Positions 14,019 to 20,025 of a stretch of 20,025 nt of DNA are shown piece after piece. Source of the DNA: Pseudomonadota bacterium (GTDB taxonomy: Bacteria; Pseudomonadota; Alphaproteobacteria; Rhizobiales; Devosiaceae). Location of the stretch: NCBI GenBank assembly GCA_023393475.1, contig JAEWLC010000013.1, positions 1 through 20,025 of the forward strand, in the 5' to 3' direction. Below the pieces are notes generated by a model that ran no database searches, was not told the origin of the DNA, and saw only the letters and a program-made list of their open reading frames with translations. A program made the translations under genes and the position numbers. Position 1 is the stretch's first letter, and each line of letters starts with the position of its first letter.

Positions 14019-14720
14019 CTAGGCGAGGCGCGTCCCGCCGCCCGACATATCGGCGAGGATCGTCCGCGCCGCCTCGGCCGGATCGGCGGCTGCAGTGATC
14101 GGTCGGCCGACGACGAGGTGGGTCGCGCCGGCCCTCAGGGCCTCGGCGGGGCTGGCGGTGCGCTTCTGGTCGCCGGCAGTCGCGCCGGCCGGCCGGATGC
14201 CGGGGGTGACGATGGCGTAATCCGACCCGACGATCGAGCGCACCATTTCGGCCTCGTTCGGCGAGCAGACGATGCCGCCGATGCCCGAAACCATGGCCTG
14301 TCCGGCCCGCAGCGAGACGAGCCCGGCAGCATCGCGGGCATAGCCGGCATCCCGGAGGTCGGCGTCGTCCATCGAGGTCAGGACGGTGACGCCGAGCACG
14401 GTCAGGCCCGAACCCTCGGCTGCCCTGGCCGCGGCGCGCATCGCCTTGGGATAGGCGTGGACGGTGACCATGGTGGCCCCGGTCTTCGCGATCGCGCCGA
14501 CGCCCTTTTCGACCGTGTTGTCGATGTCGAGCATCTTCAGATCGAAGAACACACGCTTGCCCGCGGCGAGCAGCGCCTTGCCGAGGTTCAGCCCGTCGCC
14601 GCCGTAGAACAGCTGGTAGCCGATCTTGTAGAAATCGACGGTATCTCCCAGTTGCGCGACCAGGCGTTCGGCCTCGTCTCGAGTATCGAGATCGAGCGCG
14701 ACGATGAGCGTTCCTGCCAT
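14019..14720 (-). CDS. pyrF: Orotidine 5'-phosphate decarboxylase
   Basis: PyrF converts OMP to UMP, the last step of de novo pyrimidine synthesis. The 233-residue TIM barrel begins LIVALDLDTRDEA and carries the catalytic charged network in FFDLKMLDIDNTV (Asp60, Lys62, Asp65), with the phosphate-binding region VTPGIRPAG and VVGRPITAA near the C-terminus. ATG 14720 has GGAG seven bases upstream. It precedes dapB by 128 bases on the same strand. The gap contains only an imperfect inverted repeat, so shared transcription is possible but not shown. Confidence 0.97.
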   Translation of the reverse strand: MAGTLIVALDLDTRDEAERLVAQLGDTVDFYKIGYQLFYGGDGLNLGKALLAAGKRVFFDLKMLDIDNTVEKGVGAIAKTGATMVTVHAYPKAMRAAARAAEGSGLTVLGVTVLTSMDDADLRDAGYARDAAGLVSLRAGQAMVSGIGGIVCSPNEAEMVRSIVGSDYAIVTPGIRPAGATAGDQKRTASPAEALRAGATHLVVGRPITAAADPAEAARTILADMSGGGTRLA

Positions 14721-14800
14721 CAGATGTCTCCGGATTTTCCGGCTAGTGCCATGCGTCGCGGCCCGTGGTCAAGTCTTGCGCCGGCATCGGCCGCCACTCA

Positions 14801-14816
14801 CTATGCTGCCATAGCA
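14801..14816. promoter_or_regulatory. Possible MarR operator upstream of the regulator gene
   Basis: CTATG-CTGC-CATAG (14801-14814) is an inverted repeat overlapping a second one, TGCT-GCCAT-AGCA (14804-14816), in the 118-base gap between the divergent pyrF and marR-type starts. TATGCT (14802-14807) could be a -10 hexamer, though no matching -35 is visible. Autoregulation is typical of MarR proteins. The assignment rests on symmetry and position only. Confidence 0.25.
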
Positions 14817-14838
14817 GACTAGATTCGGTTGGGTTTCA

Positions 14839-15279
14839 ATGCAGCAGCAGGCGCTTTCCGCCACCGTCGCCTGGGTGCGGCTGGAACGTGCCATGGCGGC
14901 ATTCGAGGCGGATCTGAGGAAGCGCTTCGGCATCACCGGGCTGCAGCTGCAGGTGCTGCGCATCTGTGCCGAGCGCCCGCAGCTGCCGCTTGCGGCATTG
15001 CGGAAGGCGCTGGTGATGCATCCGGCAACGCTCGGCCAGTCGATCGACGAACTGCGCCGCATGGGCCTTGTGACGGTACGGACCGATCCCGCCGATCGCC
15101 GGGCCCGGCTGGTGGGGCTCACCGAGAAGGGCACGGCGCTGGTCGGCGACGTGCCTTCGGCCGGGCCGGTGCGGCTGCGTGAGGTGGATCACGATATTGC
15201 CCGCCTCGACCGGCTGAAAGCGGCGCTCGAGGATGCGATCGACCTCTTCGGCGTCGGCGATTGGGCGCCCGGACGCTAG
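14839..15279 (+). CDS. MarR-family transcriptional regulator
   Basis: The 146-residue protein has the MarR winged helix. LTGLQLQVLRIC-type helix (ITGLQLQVLRICAERPQ) precedes the recognition helix region MHPATLGQSIDELRRMGLVTV, and the wing TDPADRRARLVGLTEKG is diagnostic. Ligand and targets are unknown. It is divergent from pyrF, and its stop overlaps that of the opposite-strand histidine-phosphatase-like gene by four bases, so the two genes are convergent with a shared CTAG. Control of the adjacent FMN reductase operon is conceivable but not shown. Confidence 0.9.
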   Translation: MQQQALSATVAWVRLERAMAAFEADLRKRFGITGLQLQVLRICAERPQLPLAALRKALVMHPATLGQSIDELRRMGLVTVRTDPADRRARLVGLTEKGTALVGDVPSAGPVRLREVDHDIARLDRLKAALEDAIDLFGVGDWAPGR

Positions 15280-15887
15280 AGACCGGCAATGGCCGGCGGC
15301 AGCGCTTCCATGGCGATCCAGTCGGTGAGCAGAGCTCGGTCGAAAAGGCGGATGACTAGCACGTTGCCGCCTCCGGGATCGCCGATCCGCCGCTGGTCCT
15401 CGTTGCGCGAGATCGCGCGGCCGCCGAGGCGGCATTTGAGCAGGGTGCCGACCGCGCCATGCCCGGCGAAGATCACAGGTTTCGTCGGATCGTTCCCATC
15501 GAGGGCCGCCTCGAATGCGGCGACGATTCTGGTCTGTGCGTCGCGAGCGGTTTCCCAGCCAGCGGTGGAACGATCCGCCTCGGCAAAGAACGCGTCCGCC
15601 AGTTCCTCGAACCGCTCGGGTCCGACATAGCCAGTGCTCGTCCGGTCGTTCTCGGCGAAGTTATCCCCGCTCTCCACAGGCACGCCGGACGCCGCCGCCA
15701 GAATCGCGGCCAGCTCGAGAGCCTTGGTTTCCGGGCTTGAAACGATGCGCGTCGCGGCCTGCACAAGTGCATGGTTCGCGAATCGTTCTGCTCGCGACCT
15801 GCCGCGCTCGGAGAGGCCCCAGCGCGGTACAGGCACGGCTGGATCCTGCACCACCTGCGGGTGGGTGACATAGAGCGCGTAGGTCAT
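15276..15887 (-). CDS. Histidine-phosphatase-superfamily protein with altered motifs
   Basis: The 203-residue protein has the phosphoglycerate-mutase-like outline: N-terminal strand and catalytic-type histidine (ALYVTHPQVV, His9), GLSERGRSRAERFA, VSSPETKALELAAIL, FAENDR and the second histidine in IFAGHGAVGTLL. The usual RHG is THP, and the arginine normally found in SSPxxR is lysine, so both phosphate-clamping arginines are replaced while the two histidines and a glutamate remain. I recall related THP proteins in Rhizobiales, so this is likely a subfamily rather than decay. Activity is uncertain. It starts one base after the FMN reductase stop, forming an operon. Confidence 0.85.
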   Translation of the reverse strand: MTYALYVTHPQVVQDPAVPVPRWGLSERGRSRAERFANHALVQAATRIVSSPETKALELAAILAAASGVPVESGDNFAENDRTSTGYVGPERFEELADAFFAEADRSTAGWETARDAQTRIVAAFEAALDGNDPTKPVIFAGHGAVGTLLKCRLGGRAISRNEDQRRIGDPGGGNVLVIRLFDRALLTDWIAMEALPPAIAGL

Positions 15888-15888
15888 C

Positions 15889-16458
15889 TCAGATGCCGCC
15901 GCGCGAGAAGTGGGTCAGCTCACGGACCATCTGGCCGACCTTCCACTGGATGTTGCCCTCGTTCGGCGCGCCGTTCTCGTCGAACACATCCGGATAGGGG
16001 CCGACGCCCAGGAGGGTCGGCACCACCAGCGCGCCGACCTTGCTCAGGCTGTCGCGCAGGTGCGAGAGGGCGAAGATGGTCGCGTACTTGCCGTCGCTGA
16101 CCCCGCCGATGCCGAAGATCGCGTGCCGGAACGGGCTGGGCTTCTGCCGGCTGATCCACGAGATGACGTTGGCGATCAGCGGGGTGATGCCGCCATTGTA
16201 CTCGGGCGAGATGATGAGGACGATGTCGTGCGAGCGGAACAGGTCCGCCAGCCGCTTCGCCGCCTCGGGCGTGTGCTCCGCCTCGAGATCCTGGTTGAAG
16301 ATCGGCATCTCGAAATCGGCAAGGTCGAGGTCGGTGACGATGACCCCGGCCTCGCGGAGCTTTGCCGACATATGGCGGCGCAGCGGCTCGTTGATGGAAT
16401 CCTTGCGGAGCGAGCCGCAGAGGGTGATGGCGGTCTTCGGGGAGGGAGTGTCGGTCAT
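15889..16458 (-). CDS. NAD(P)H-dependent FMN reductase
   Basis: The 189-residue flavodoxin-fold protein has the FMN phosphate-binding loop GSLRKDSINEPLRR (residues 15-28) and the SPEYNGGITPLIANVISWISR signature (about 84-104) of the NADPH-dependent FMN reductase (SsuE/ChrR-like) family, followed by GIGGVSDGKYA. It probably reduces flavins, quinones or other electrophiles in the cytoplasm; the natural substrate is not evident. The ribosome-binding site before ATG 16458 is poor. Downstream, the histidine-phosphatase-like gene follows after one base; upstream, dnaJ ends 55 bases away on the same strand. Confidence 0.92.
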   Translation of the reverse strand: MTDTPSPKTAITLCGSLRKDSINEPLRRHMSAKLREAGVIVTDLDLADFEMPIFNQDLEAEHTPEAAKRLADLFRSHDIVLIISPEYNGGITPLIANVISWISRQKPSPFRHAIFGIGGVSDGKYATIFALSHLRDSLSKVGALVVPTLLGVGPYPDVFDENGAPNEGNIQWKVGQMVRELTHFSRGGI

Positions 16459-16513
16459 GGCGAGCGGACGCTAGCCCATCGCCATGACGCCGGAAAGTCA
16501 CCGGACCGAACGA

Positions 16514-17641
16514 TCAGCTCTCGAAGATCGACTTCAGCTTGGCGAAGAAGCCTTCCGAGGTGGGCGAGTTCTCGCGCGTCGATTCCTTCTCGAACTCTTC
16601 GAGCAGTTCGCGCTGGCGCTTGGAAAGGCTCTGTGGAGTTTCGACGTCGAGCTGGACATAGAGATCACCAAAATCCTTCGAGCGGAGGATCGGCATGCCC
16701 TTGCCCTTGAGCCGGACGCGCTGGCCCGGCTGGGTGCCCGACGAAACTTTTACGCGGGCGCGTGCAGCATCGAGGGTCGGTACTTCGAACTCGCCGCCCA
16801 GCGCCGCGGTGGTCATGGCGATCGGGACGCGCGCGTAAAGGTCGGCGCCGTCGCGCTGGAACAGGTCGTGCGGTTTGATCGAGATGAAGATGTAGAGATC
16901 GCCCGGCGGTCCGCCGCGCAGGCCCGCTTCGCCTTCGTTGGCGAGCCGGATGCGGGTGCCGTCCTCGATCCCCTTGGGGATGTCGACGCTGAGTGTCCGG
17001 TTCTGCTGGCGCCGGCCCTGGCCACCGCAATCGGTGCAGGCCTGCTCGAGGATCTGGCCGCGGCCGTTACAGATCGGGCAGGTGCGCTCGATGGTGAAGA
17101 AGCCCTGCGCCGCGCGGACCTTGCCCTGCCCATTGCAGTGGCGGCAGGTCGACATGCCGGTGCCCGGCTTGGCGCCCGAGCCGTCGCAGGTATCGCAGGT
17201 GGCGAGCGTCGGCACGTCGATATCGACGGTGCGGCCGGTGAAGGCCTCCTCGAGCGAGATTTCGAGATTGTAGCGCAGGTCCGAGCCGCGCAGGCGCGAC
17301 TGGCCCGAGCGGCCGCGCTGGCCGCCCATGAAGTCGCCGAAGATGTCCTCGAAGATATCGGACATCGACGAGGTGAATTCCGGGCCGAAGCCACCCGGGC
17401 CGCGGCCGCCGCCATTTTCGAAGGCGGCATGGCCGAACCGGTCGTAGGCCGCGCGCTTCTGCGGGTCCTTCAACGTGTCGTAGGCTTCGGAGATTTCCTT
17501 GAACTTGTGCTCTGCGTCGGCATTGCCCGGATTGCGGTCCGGGTGGAACTGCATGGCAAGCTTACGGTAGGCGCCTTTCAGCACCGCCTCGTCGGCGCCC
17601 TTGGGCACACCGAGCACTTCATAAAAGTCGCGTTTGGCCAA
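16514..17641 (-). CDS. dnaJ: Chaperone protein DnaJ (Hsp40)
   Basis: DnaJ delivers substrates to DnaK and stimulates its ATPase. The 375-residue class A protein has the J-domain with His33-Pro34-Asp35, a Gly/Phe-rich segment (GGGRGPGGFGPEF), and four zinc-finger repeats CDTCDGSG, CRHCNGQG, CPICNGRG and CTDCGGQG (about residues 145-215). The two-part substrate-binding C-domain follows. The start is TTG 17641 (MAKRDFYEVLG); the frame is open 46 further codons upstream but has no ATG, GTG or TTG there. The ribosome-binding site is weak. Unlike the usual dnaK-dnaJ pair, a hydrolase gene and about 200 bases separate it from dnaK. Confidence 0.97.
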   Translation of the reverse strand: MAKRDFYEVLGVPKGADEAVLKGAYRKLAMQFHPDRNPGNADAEHKFKEISEAYDTLKDPQKRAAYDRFGHAAFENGGGRGPGGFGPEFTSSMSDIFEDIFGDFMGGQRGRSGQSRLRGSDLRYNLEISLEEAFTGRTVDIDVPTLATCDTCDGSGAKPGTGMSTCRHCNGQGKVRAAQGFFTIERTCPICNGRGQILEQACTDCGGQGRRQQNRTLSVDIPKGIEDGTRIRLANEGEAGLRGGPPGDLYIFISIKPHDLFQRDGADLYARVPIAMTTAALGGEFEVPTLDAARARVKVSSGTQPGQRVRLKGKGMPILRSKDFGDLYVQLDVETPQSLSKRQRELLEEFEKESTRENSPTSEGFFAKLKSIFES

Positions 17642-17741
17642 TCCGTCTCGATCCCAGCTGCCCAGAGCCCCGTCCCAGGCATTCCGGCTAGATAAGTACT
17701 GCTGCGCGCTCTTACCATAGGTGCGGACCGCTTCAATGCTA

Positions 17742-17760
17742 TCGAACGTGTGACGTTCGA
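17742..17760. promoter_or_regulatory. Perfect palindrome upstream of dnaJ
   Basis: TCGAACGTGTGACGTTCGA has eight-base arms (TCGAACGT and ACGTTCGA) around GTG, about 100 bases before the dnaJ start in the 208-base gap behind the hydrolase gene. It contains GAAC-N7-GTTC, the same half-site letters and spacing as alphaproteobacterial LexA boxes but in inverted rather than direct orientation. It could be an operator for dnaJ or, less likely because of the three-base loop, an RNA hairpin after the hydrolase gene. The rest of the gap (17642-17849) shows no tRNA or convincing promoter. Confidence 0.45.
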
Positions 17761-17849
17761 CGAAGTGGCGCGGTGTGGCTTATCCACCGCGGCGGTACGG
17801 ATACGCACCGCTCCCGTCGCAGTTCAGGAAAGCGCGACCGCGGGCGGGC

Positions 17850-18881
17850 TCAGCGATCGAAGGCCGCGACGAGGTTCCGGCTCAGCTGTCCATGGGCGAA
17901 CATCGCCTTGTTGACGACCCGGTAGAGCCCGAAGAAGCCGTGCGTCACGCCCTCGTAGAGGGTCTCGTCGACCCAGACGCCCGAGCGGCGCATCGCATCG
18001 GCGAGCGCTTCGCCTTCCGAGCGCAGCGGATCGGCCTCGGCGAGGAGCACCGTCGCCGGCGGCAGCCCGTCGAGATCGAGGCGGCCGGCGATGTTCATGC
18101 GAGGATCGTGCGCCTCGTCCTTGTGGCGGAAAAGCTTTCGCGCCGCCCATTGGAGGGTCGCGGTCGAATAGGGAAAGGTGGTCTCGTTCTGGAGGTGCGA
18201 CGGCAGGTCGAACAGCATGGCCGCCATCGGCGTCACGAGGCCGAGATGGATCGGCGCCTGCTTGTCCTCGGCCCGGGCGCGGATCGCGGTGTTGACTGCG
18301 AGATTGGCGCCGGACCCTTCGCCGACGATCGCGGCGCGCTTCGGATCGCCGCCGAGCGATTCGGCGTGCTCGATCAGCCATTGCCACGCCGCCCAGGCGT
18401 CTTCGTGCGCGGCCGGGAAGCGGTGTTCAGGTGCCTGCCGATAGTGCGCCGACACGACGACTGCCCCGGTGCGCGCGGCCAGCGAGCGCGGGCTCGCGTC
18501 GTACTGGTCGACATCGCCCAGCACGAACCCGCCGCCATGCAGGAAGAGGATCATTGGCCGGAGGCCGGTGACGATGTCGTTGCTCGGGACATAGACGCGG
18601 GCGCGGACATCGCCGGTGTGTCCAGTGATCAGCCGCATCTCCATGCTGACGCCCATGTCGTCGACCTGGTCGCGCAGGATGCGGCGCAACGCCATGTCGA
18701 GCGTCGGCAAGGCCCGGGCTTCGGGCGACTTGCACTGCTCGATGCGTTTGCCGCCCATCTGCTCGAGCACGCCGAGAACGTGCCGCATGTCGGCATCCAG
18801 CCGTTCGGCCGGCGGCTCGAGGGGAGCCGCTGCATCCGGTCCGCTGTTCTGAGCGTACCGCCGCACCTCTACCGATGACAT
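17850..18881 (-). CDS. Alpha/beta hydrolase, hormone-sensitive-lipase family esterase
   Basis: The 343-residue protein has the HSL-family oxyanion motif HGGG (residues 115-118), YRQAPEHRFPAAHED, the nucleophile elbow GEGSG with Ser190 (family norm GDSAG), the acid Asp284 in EADPLRSEG and His314 in GVTHGFF, so the catalytic triad is complete. An N-terminal helical cap of about 80 residues precedes the core. It likely hydrolyses short- to medium-chain esters; there is no signal peptide, so it is cytoplasmic. ATG 18881 has AAGGG six bases upstream; TTG 18884 is less well placed. It lies between dnaK and dnaJ on the same strand, behind the dnaK terminator. Confidence 0.93.
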   Translation of the reverse strand: MSSVEVRRYAQNSGPDAAAPLEPPAERLDADMRHVLGVLEQMGGKRIEQCKSPEARALPTLDMALRRILRDQVDDMGVSMEMRLITGHTGDVRARVYVPSNDIVTGLRPMILFLHGGGFVLGDVDQYDASPRSLAARTGAVVVSAHYRQAPEHRFPAAHEDAWAAWQWLIEHAESLGGDPKRAAIVGEGSGANLAVNTAIRARAEDKQAPIHLGLVTPMAAMLFDLPSHLQNETTFPYSTATLQWAARKLFRHKDEAHDPRMNIAGRLDLDGLPPATVLLAEADPLRSEGEALADAMRRSGVWVDETLYEGVTHGFFGLYRVVNKAMFAHGQLSRNLVAAFDR

Positions 18882-19098
18882 CAAGAACCCTTTCGAAGTC
18901 TCGCCGCCCCGGCATCAGGTCGGTGGCCTGGACCTGATCGCCCTCCGGATGCACCGCTGCTGACGGTTGCCGCATCCACTTCTCAACGCGCCCACTCTAG
19001 CGCGCGATGTGAAGACATTTGGGCCGCCTTGCGGCGAGATTTGGAAGGGCGGCGGAATGTGGAGTCGTGTGCGCCTGCCCGACGGGCCTCCGGCAGGC

Positions 19099-19114
19099 TG
19101 ATTCACGTGGAACA
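19099..19114. promoter_or_regulatory. parS-like centromere site
   Basis: TGATTCACGTGGAACA matches the bacterial parS consensus TGTTNCACGTGNAACA at all but one fixed position (base 3, A for T). It is intergenic, just beyond the dnaK terminator hairpin, and its last four bases fall in the terminator's T-rich tail. ParB-binding sites cluster near the origin, and dnaK-dnaJ and the his cluster are origin-proximal in Caulobacter as I recall. The surrounding gap 18882-19098 contains GC-rich inverted repeats such as GCCCG-A-CGGGC at 19077-19087, but no gene. Confidence 0.55.
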
Positions 19115-19145
19115 AACAAAAGGCCCGGCAGCGATGCCGGGCCTT
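19111..19145 (-). terminator. Intrinsic terminator of dnaK
   Basis: On the minus strand an 11-bp perfect stem (AAGGCCCGGCA pairing with TGCCGGGCCTT, 19120-19145) closes a four-base loop and is followed by TTGTTTGTT. It begins 21 bases after the dnaK stop codon. This is a standard Rho-independent terminator and implies that the downstream hydrolase and dnaJ are mainly transcribed from other promoters. Confidence 0.88.
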
Positions 19146-19165
19146 CGTAACTCGCTGAGGAGAGC

Positions 19166-20025
19166 TTAGGCCGACTTCTTGTCATCCGGCACTTCCTCGA
19201 ACTCGGCGTCGACGACATCATCGTCGGCCGGGGCATCGGAACCGGCGGCCTTGGCCTCGGCTTCAGCCTGCGAGGCCTTGTACATGGCCTCGCCCAGCTT
19301 CATCGAAGCTTCGGCCAGCGTCGCGGTCTTTTCCTTGATCGCTTCGGCATCGTCGCCCTCGATCACGCCCTTGAGGTCGGTGATCGCGGTTTCGATGGCG
19401 CCCTTCTCCTCGGCCGAGACCTTGTCGCCATAGTCCTTCAGCGACTTCTCGGTCGAGTGGATCAGCGATTCGGCCTGGTTCTTGGCTTCGACGGCGTCGC
19501 GCTTCTTCTTGTCGGCCTCGGCATTCGCCTCGGCTTCCTTGACCATGCGCTCGATGTCGGCGTCGCTGAGACCACCAGAGGCCTGGATGCGGATCTGCTG
19601 CTCCTTGCCGGTGCCCTTGTCCTTGGCCGAAACCTGCACGATGCCGTTGGCATCGATGTCGAAGGTCACCTCGATCTGCGGCACGCCGCGCGGCGCCGGC
19701 GGAATGCCGGCGAGGTCGAAGTTGCCGAGCAGCTTGTTGTTGGCTGCCATTTCGCGCTCGCCCTGGAACACGCGGATGGTCACCGCGCTCTGGTTGTCCT
19801 CGGCGGTCGAGAAAGTCTGGCTCTTCTTGGTCGGGATCGTGGTGTTGCGGTCGATCAGACGGGTGAACACGCCACCCAGCGTCTCGATGCCGAGCGACAG
19901 CGGGGTCACGTCGAGCAGCAGCACGTCCTTGACGTCGCCCTGCAGCACGCCGGCCTGGATGGCGGCGCCCATGGCCACGACTTCGTCAGGGTTCACGCCC
20001 TTGTGGGGCTCCTTGCCGAAGAACG
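19166..20025 (-). CDS. dnaK: Chaperone protein DnaK (Hsp70), 3' part only
   Basis: Only the last 285 or so of about 635 residues are in the window; the gene runs off the right edge. Visible are the end of the ATPase domain (FFGKEPHKGVNPDEVVAMGAAIQAG), the interdomain linker DVLLLDVTPLSLGIETLGG, and the substrate-binding beta domain with TTIPTKKSQTFST and GERE(M)AANNKLLG. The helical lid and the conserved acidic tail DAEFEEVPDD follow. It is the ATP-driven Hsp70 partner of DnaJ in protein folding. It ends with an intrinsic terminator and is separated from dnaJ by a hydrolase gene. An in-frame ATG at 19996 is internal and not the start. Confidence 0.97.
   Translation of the reverse strand, partial: FFGKEPHKGVNPDEVVAMGAAIQAGVLQGDVKDVLLLDVTPLSLGIETLGGVFTRLIDRNTTIPTKKSQTFSTAEDNQSAVTIRVFQGEREMAANNKLLGNFDLAGIPPAPRGVPQIEVTFDIDANGIVQVSAKDKGTGKEQQIRIQASGGLSDADIERMVKEAEANAEADKKKRDAVEAKNQAESLIHSTEKSLKDYGDKVSAEEKGAIETAITDLKGVIEGDDAEAIKEKTATLAEASMKLGEAMYKASQAEAEAKAAGSDAPADDDVVDAEFEEVPDDKKSA

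Noticed and set aside
16484..17695. Plus-strand 403-codon frame opposite dnaJ
   Set aside because: Antisense shadow of dnaJ; its composition is typical of reversed GC-rich coding sequence.
17644..17781. Open frame of 46 codons in phase with and upstream of dnaJ
   Set aside because: It contains no ATG, GTG or TTG and would lengthen DnaJ beyond the family; probably chance openness.
17780..17788. DnaA-box-like TTATCCACC upstream of dnaJ
   Set aside because: A single nine-mer with one mismatch and no cluster of further boxes; insufficient for an origin or DnaA control.
1..20025. Prophage, insertion sequence, CRISPR, tRNA or biosynthetic cluster
   Set aside because: I looked through all intergenic gaps and coding frames and saw no transposase, integrase, direct-repeat array, cloverleaf-like sequence or secondary-metabolism gene.

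Overview
The window is compact, GC-rich (mostly G/C third codon positions) bacterial chromosome. Gene content and order point to an alphaproteobacterium of the Hyphomicrobiales (Rhizobiales): hslV-acetyltransferase-hslU next to hisB-DUF2628-hisH-hisA-hisF-hisE-coaA, plus dnaK and dnaJ. A Devosia-like genus is my best guess, from memory of gene order and of the intergenic repeat types; no rRNA or marker search supports it. I see no prophage, insertion sequence, CRISPR array, tRNA or rRNA, and no gene-free stretch over 300 bases.

Layout. Bases 1-104 hold an inverted-repeat intergenic element. 127-2513 (minus) is hslV, a GNAT acetyltransferase and hslU, a proteolysis operon with a plausible promoter and a palindrome on its start region. 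2690-7887 (plus) is hisB and then an unbroken run of eight overlapping genes: a DUF2628 membrane protein, hisH, hisA, two small membrane proteins, hisF, hisE and coaA. A 51-residue membrane-protein gene lies on the opposite strand between hisB and the rest. 7909-7988 is a double-hairpin repeat between convergent genes. 8026-9027 (minus) is a PfkB-family kinase. 9104-10233 is a divergent TetR regulator/DUF2214 membrane protein pair. 10243-12354 holds nth (minus), a DUF2244 membrane protein and an Ada-like DNA-repair methyltransferase (both plus). A second, half-size copy of the repeat (12381-12412) precedes gpmA, dapB and pyrF (all minus). 14839-16458 holds a MarR regulator, a histidine-phosphatase-like protein with altered active-site motifs, and an NAD(P)H-dependent FMN reductase. 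16514 to the right edge (minus) is dnaJ, an HSL-type alpha/beta hydrolase and the 3' part of dnaK with a clear intrinsic terminator.

Functionally this is core metabolism and proteostasis: the middle of histidine synthesis (HisB, HisH/HisF, HisA, HisE), CoA synthesis (CoaA), lysine/cell wall (DapB), pyrimidines (PyrF), glycolysis (GpmA), base-excision and alkylation repair (Nth, Ada-like), and chaperone/protease systems (DnaK/DnaJ, HslUV).

I find no wholly new system. The most interesting signals are two parS-like sites (5235-5250 inside hisA, 19099-19114 beside the dnaK terminator). They would suggest an origin-proximal segment bound by ParB. Also notable are a perfect 19-base palindrome upstream of dnaJ, a hydrolase gene separating dnaK from dnaJ, and orphan membrane proteins translationally coupled into the his operon.
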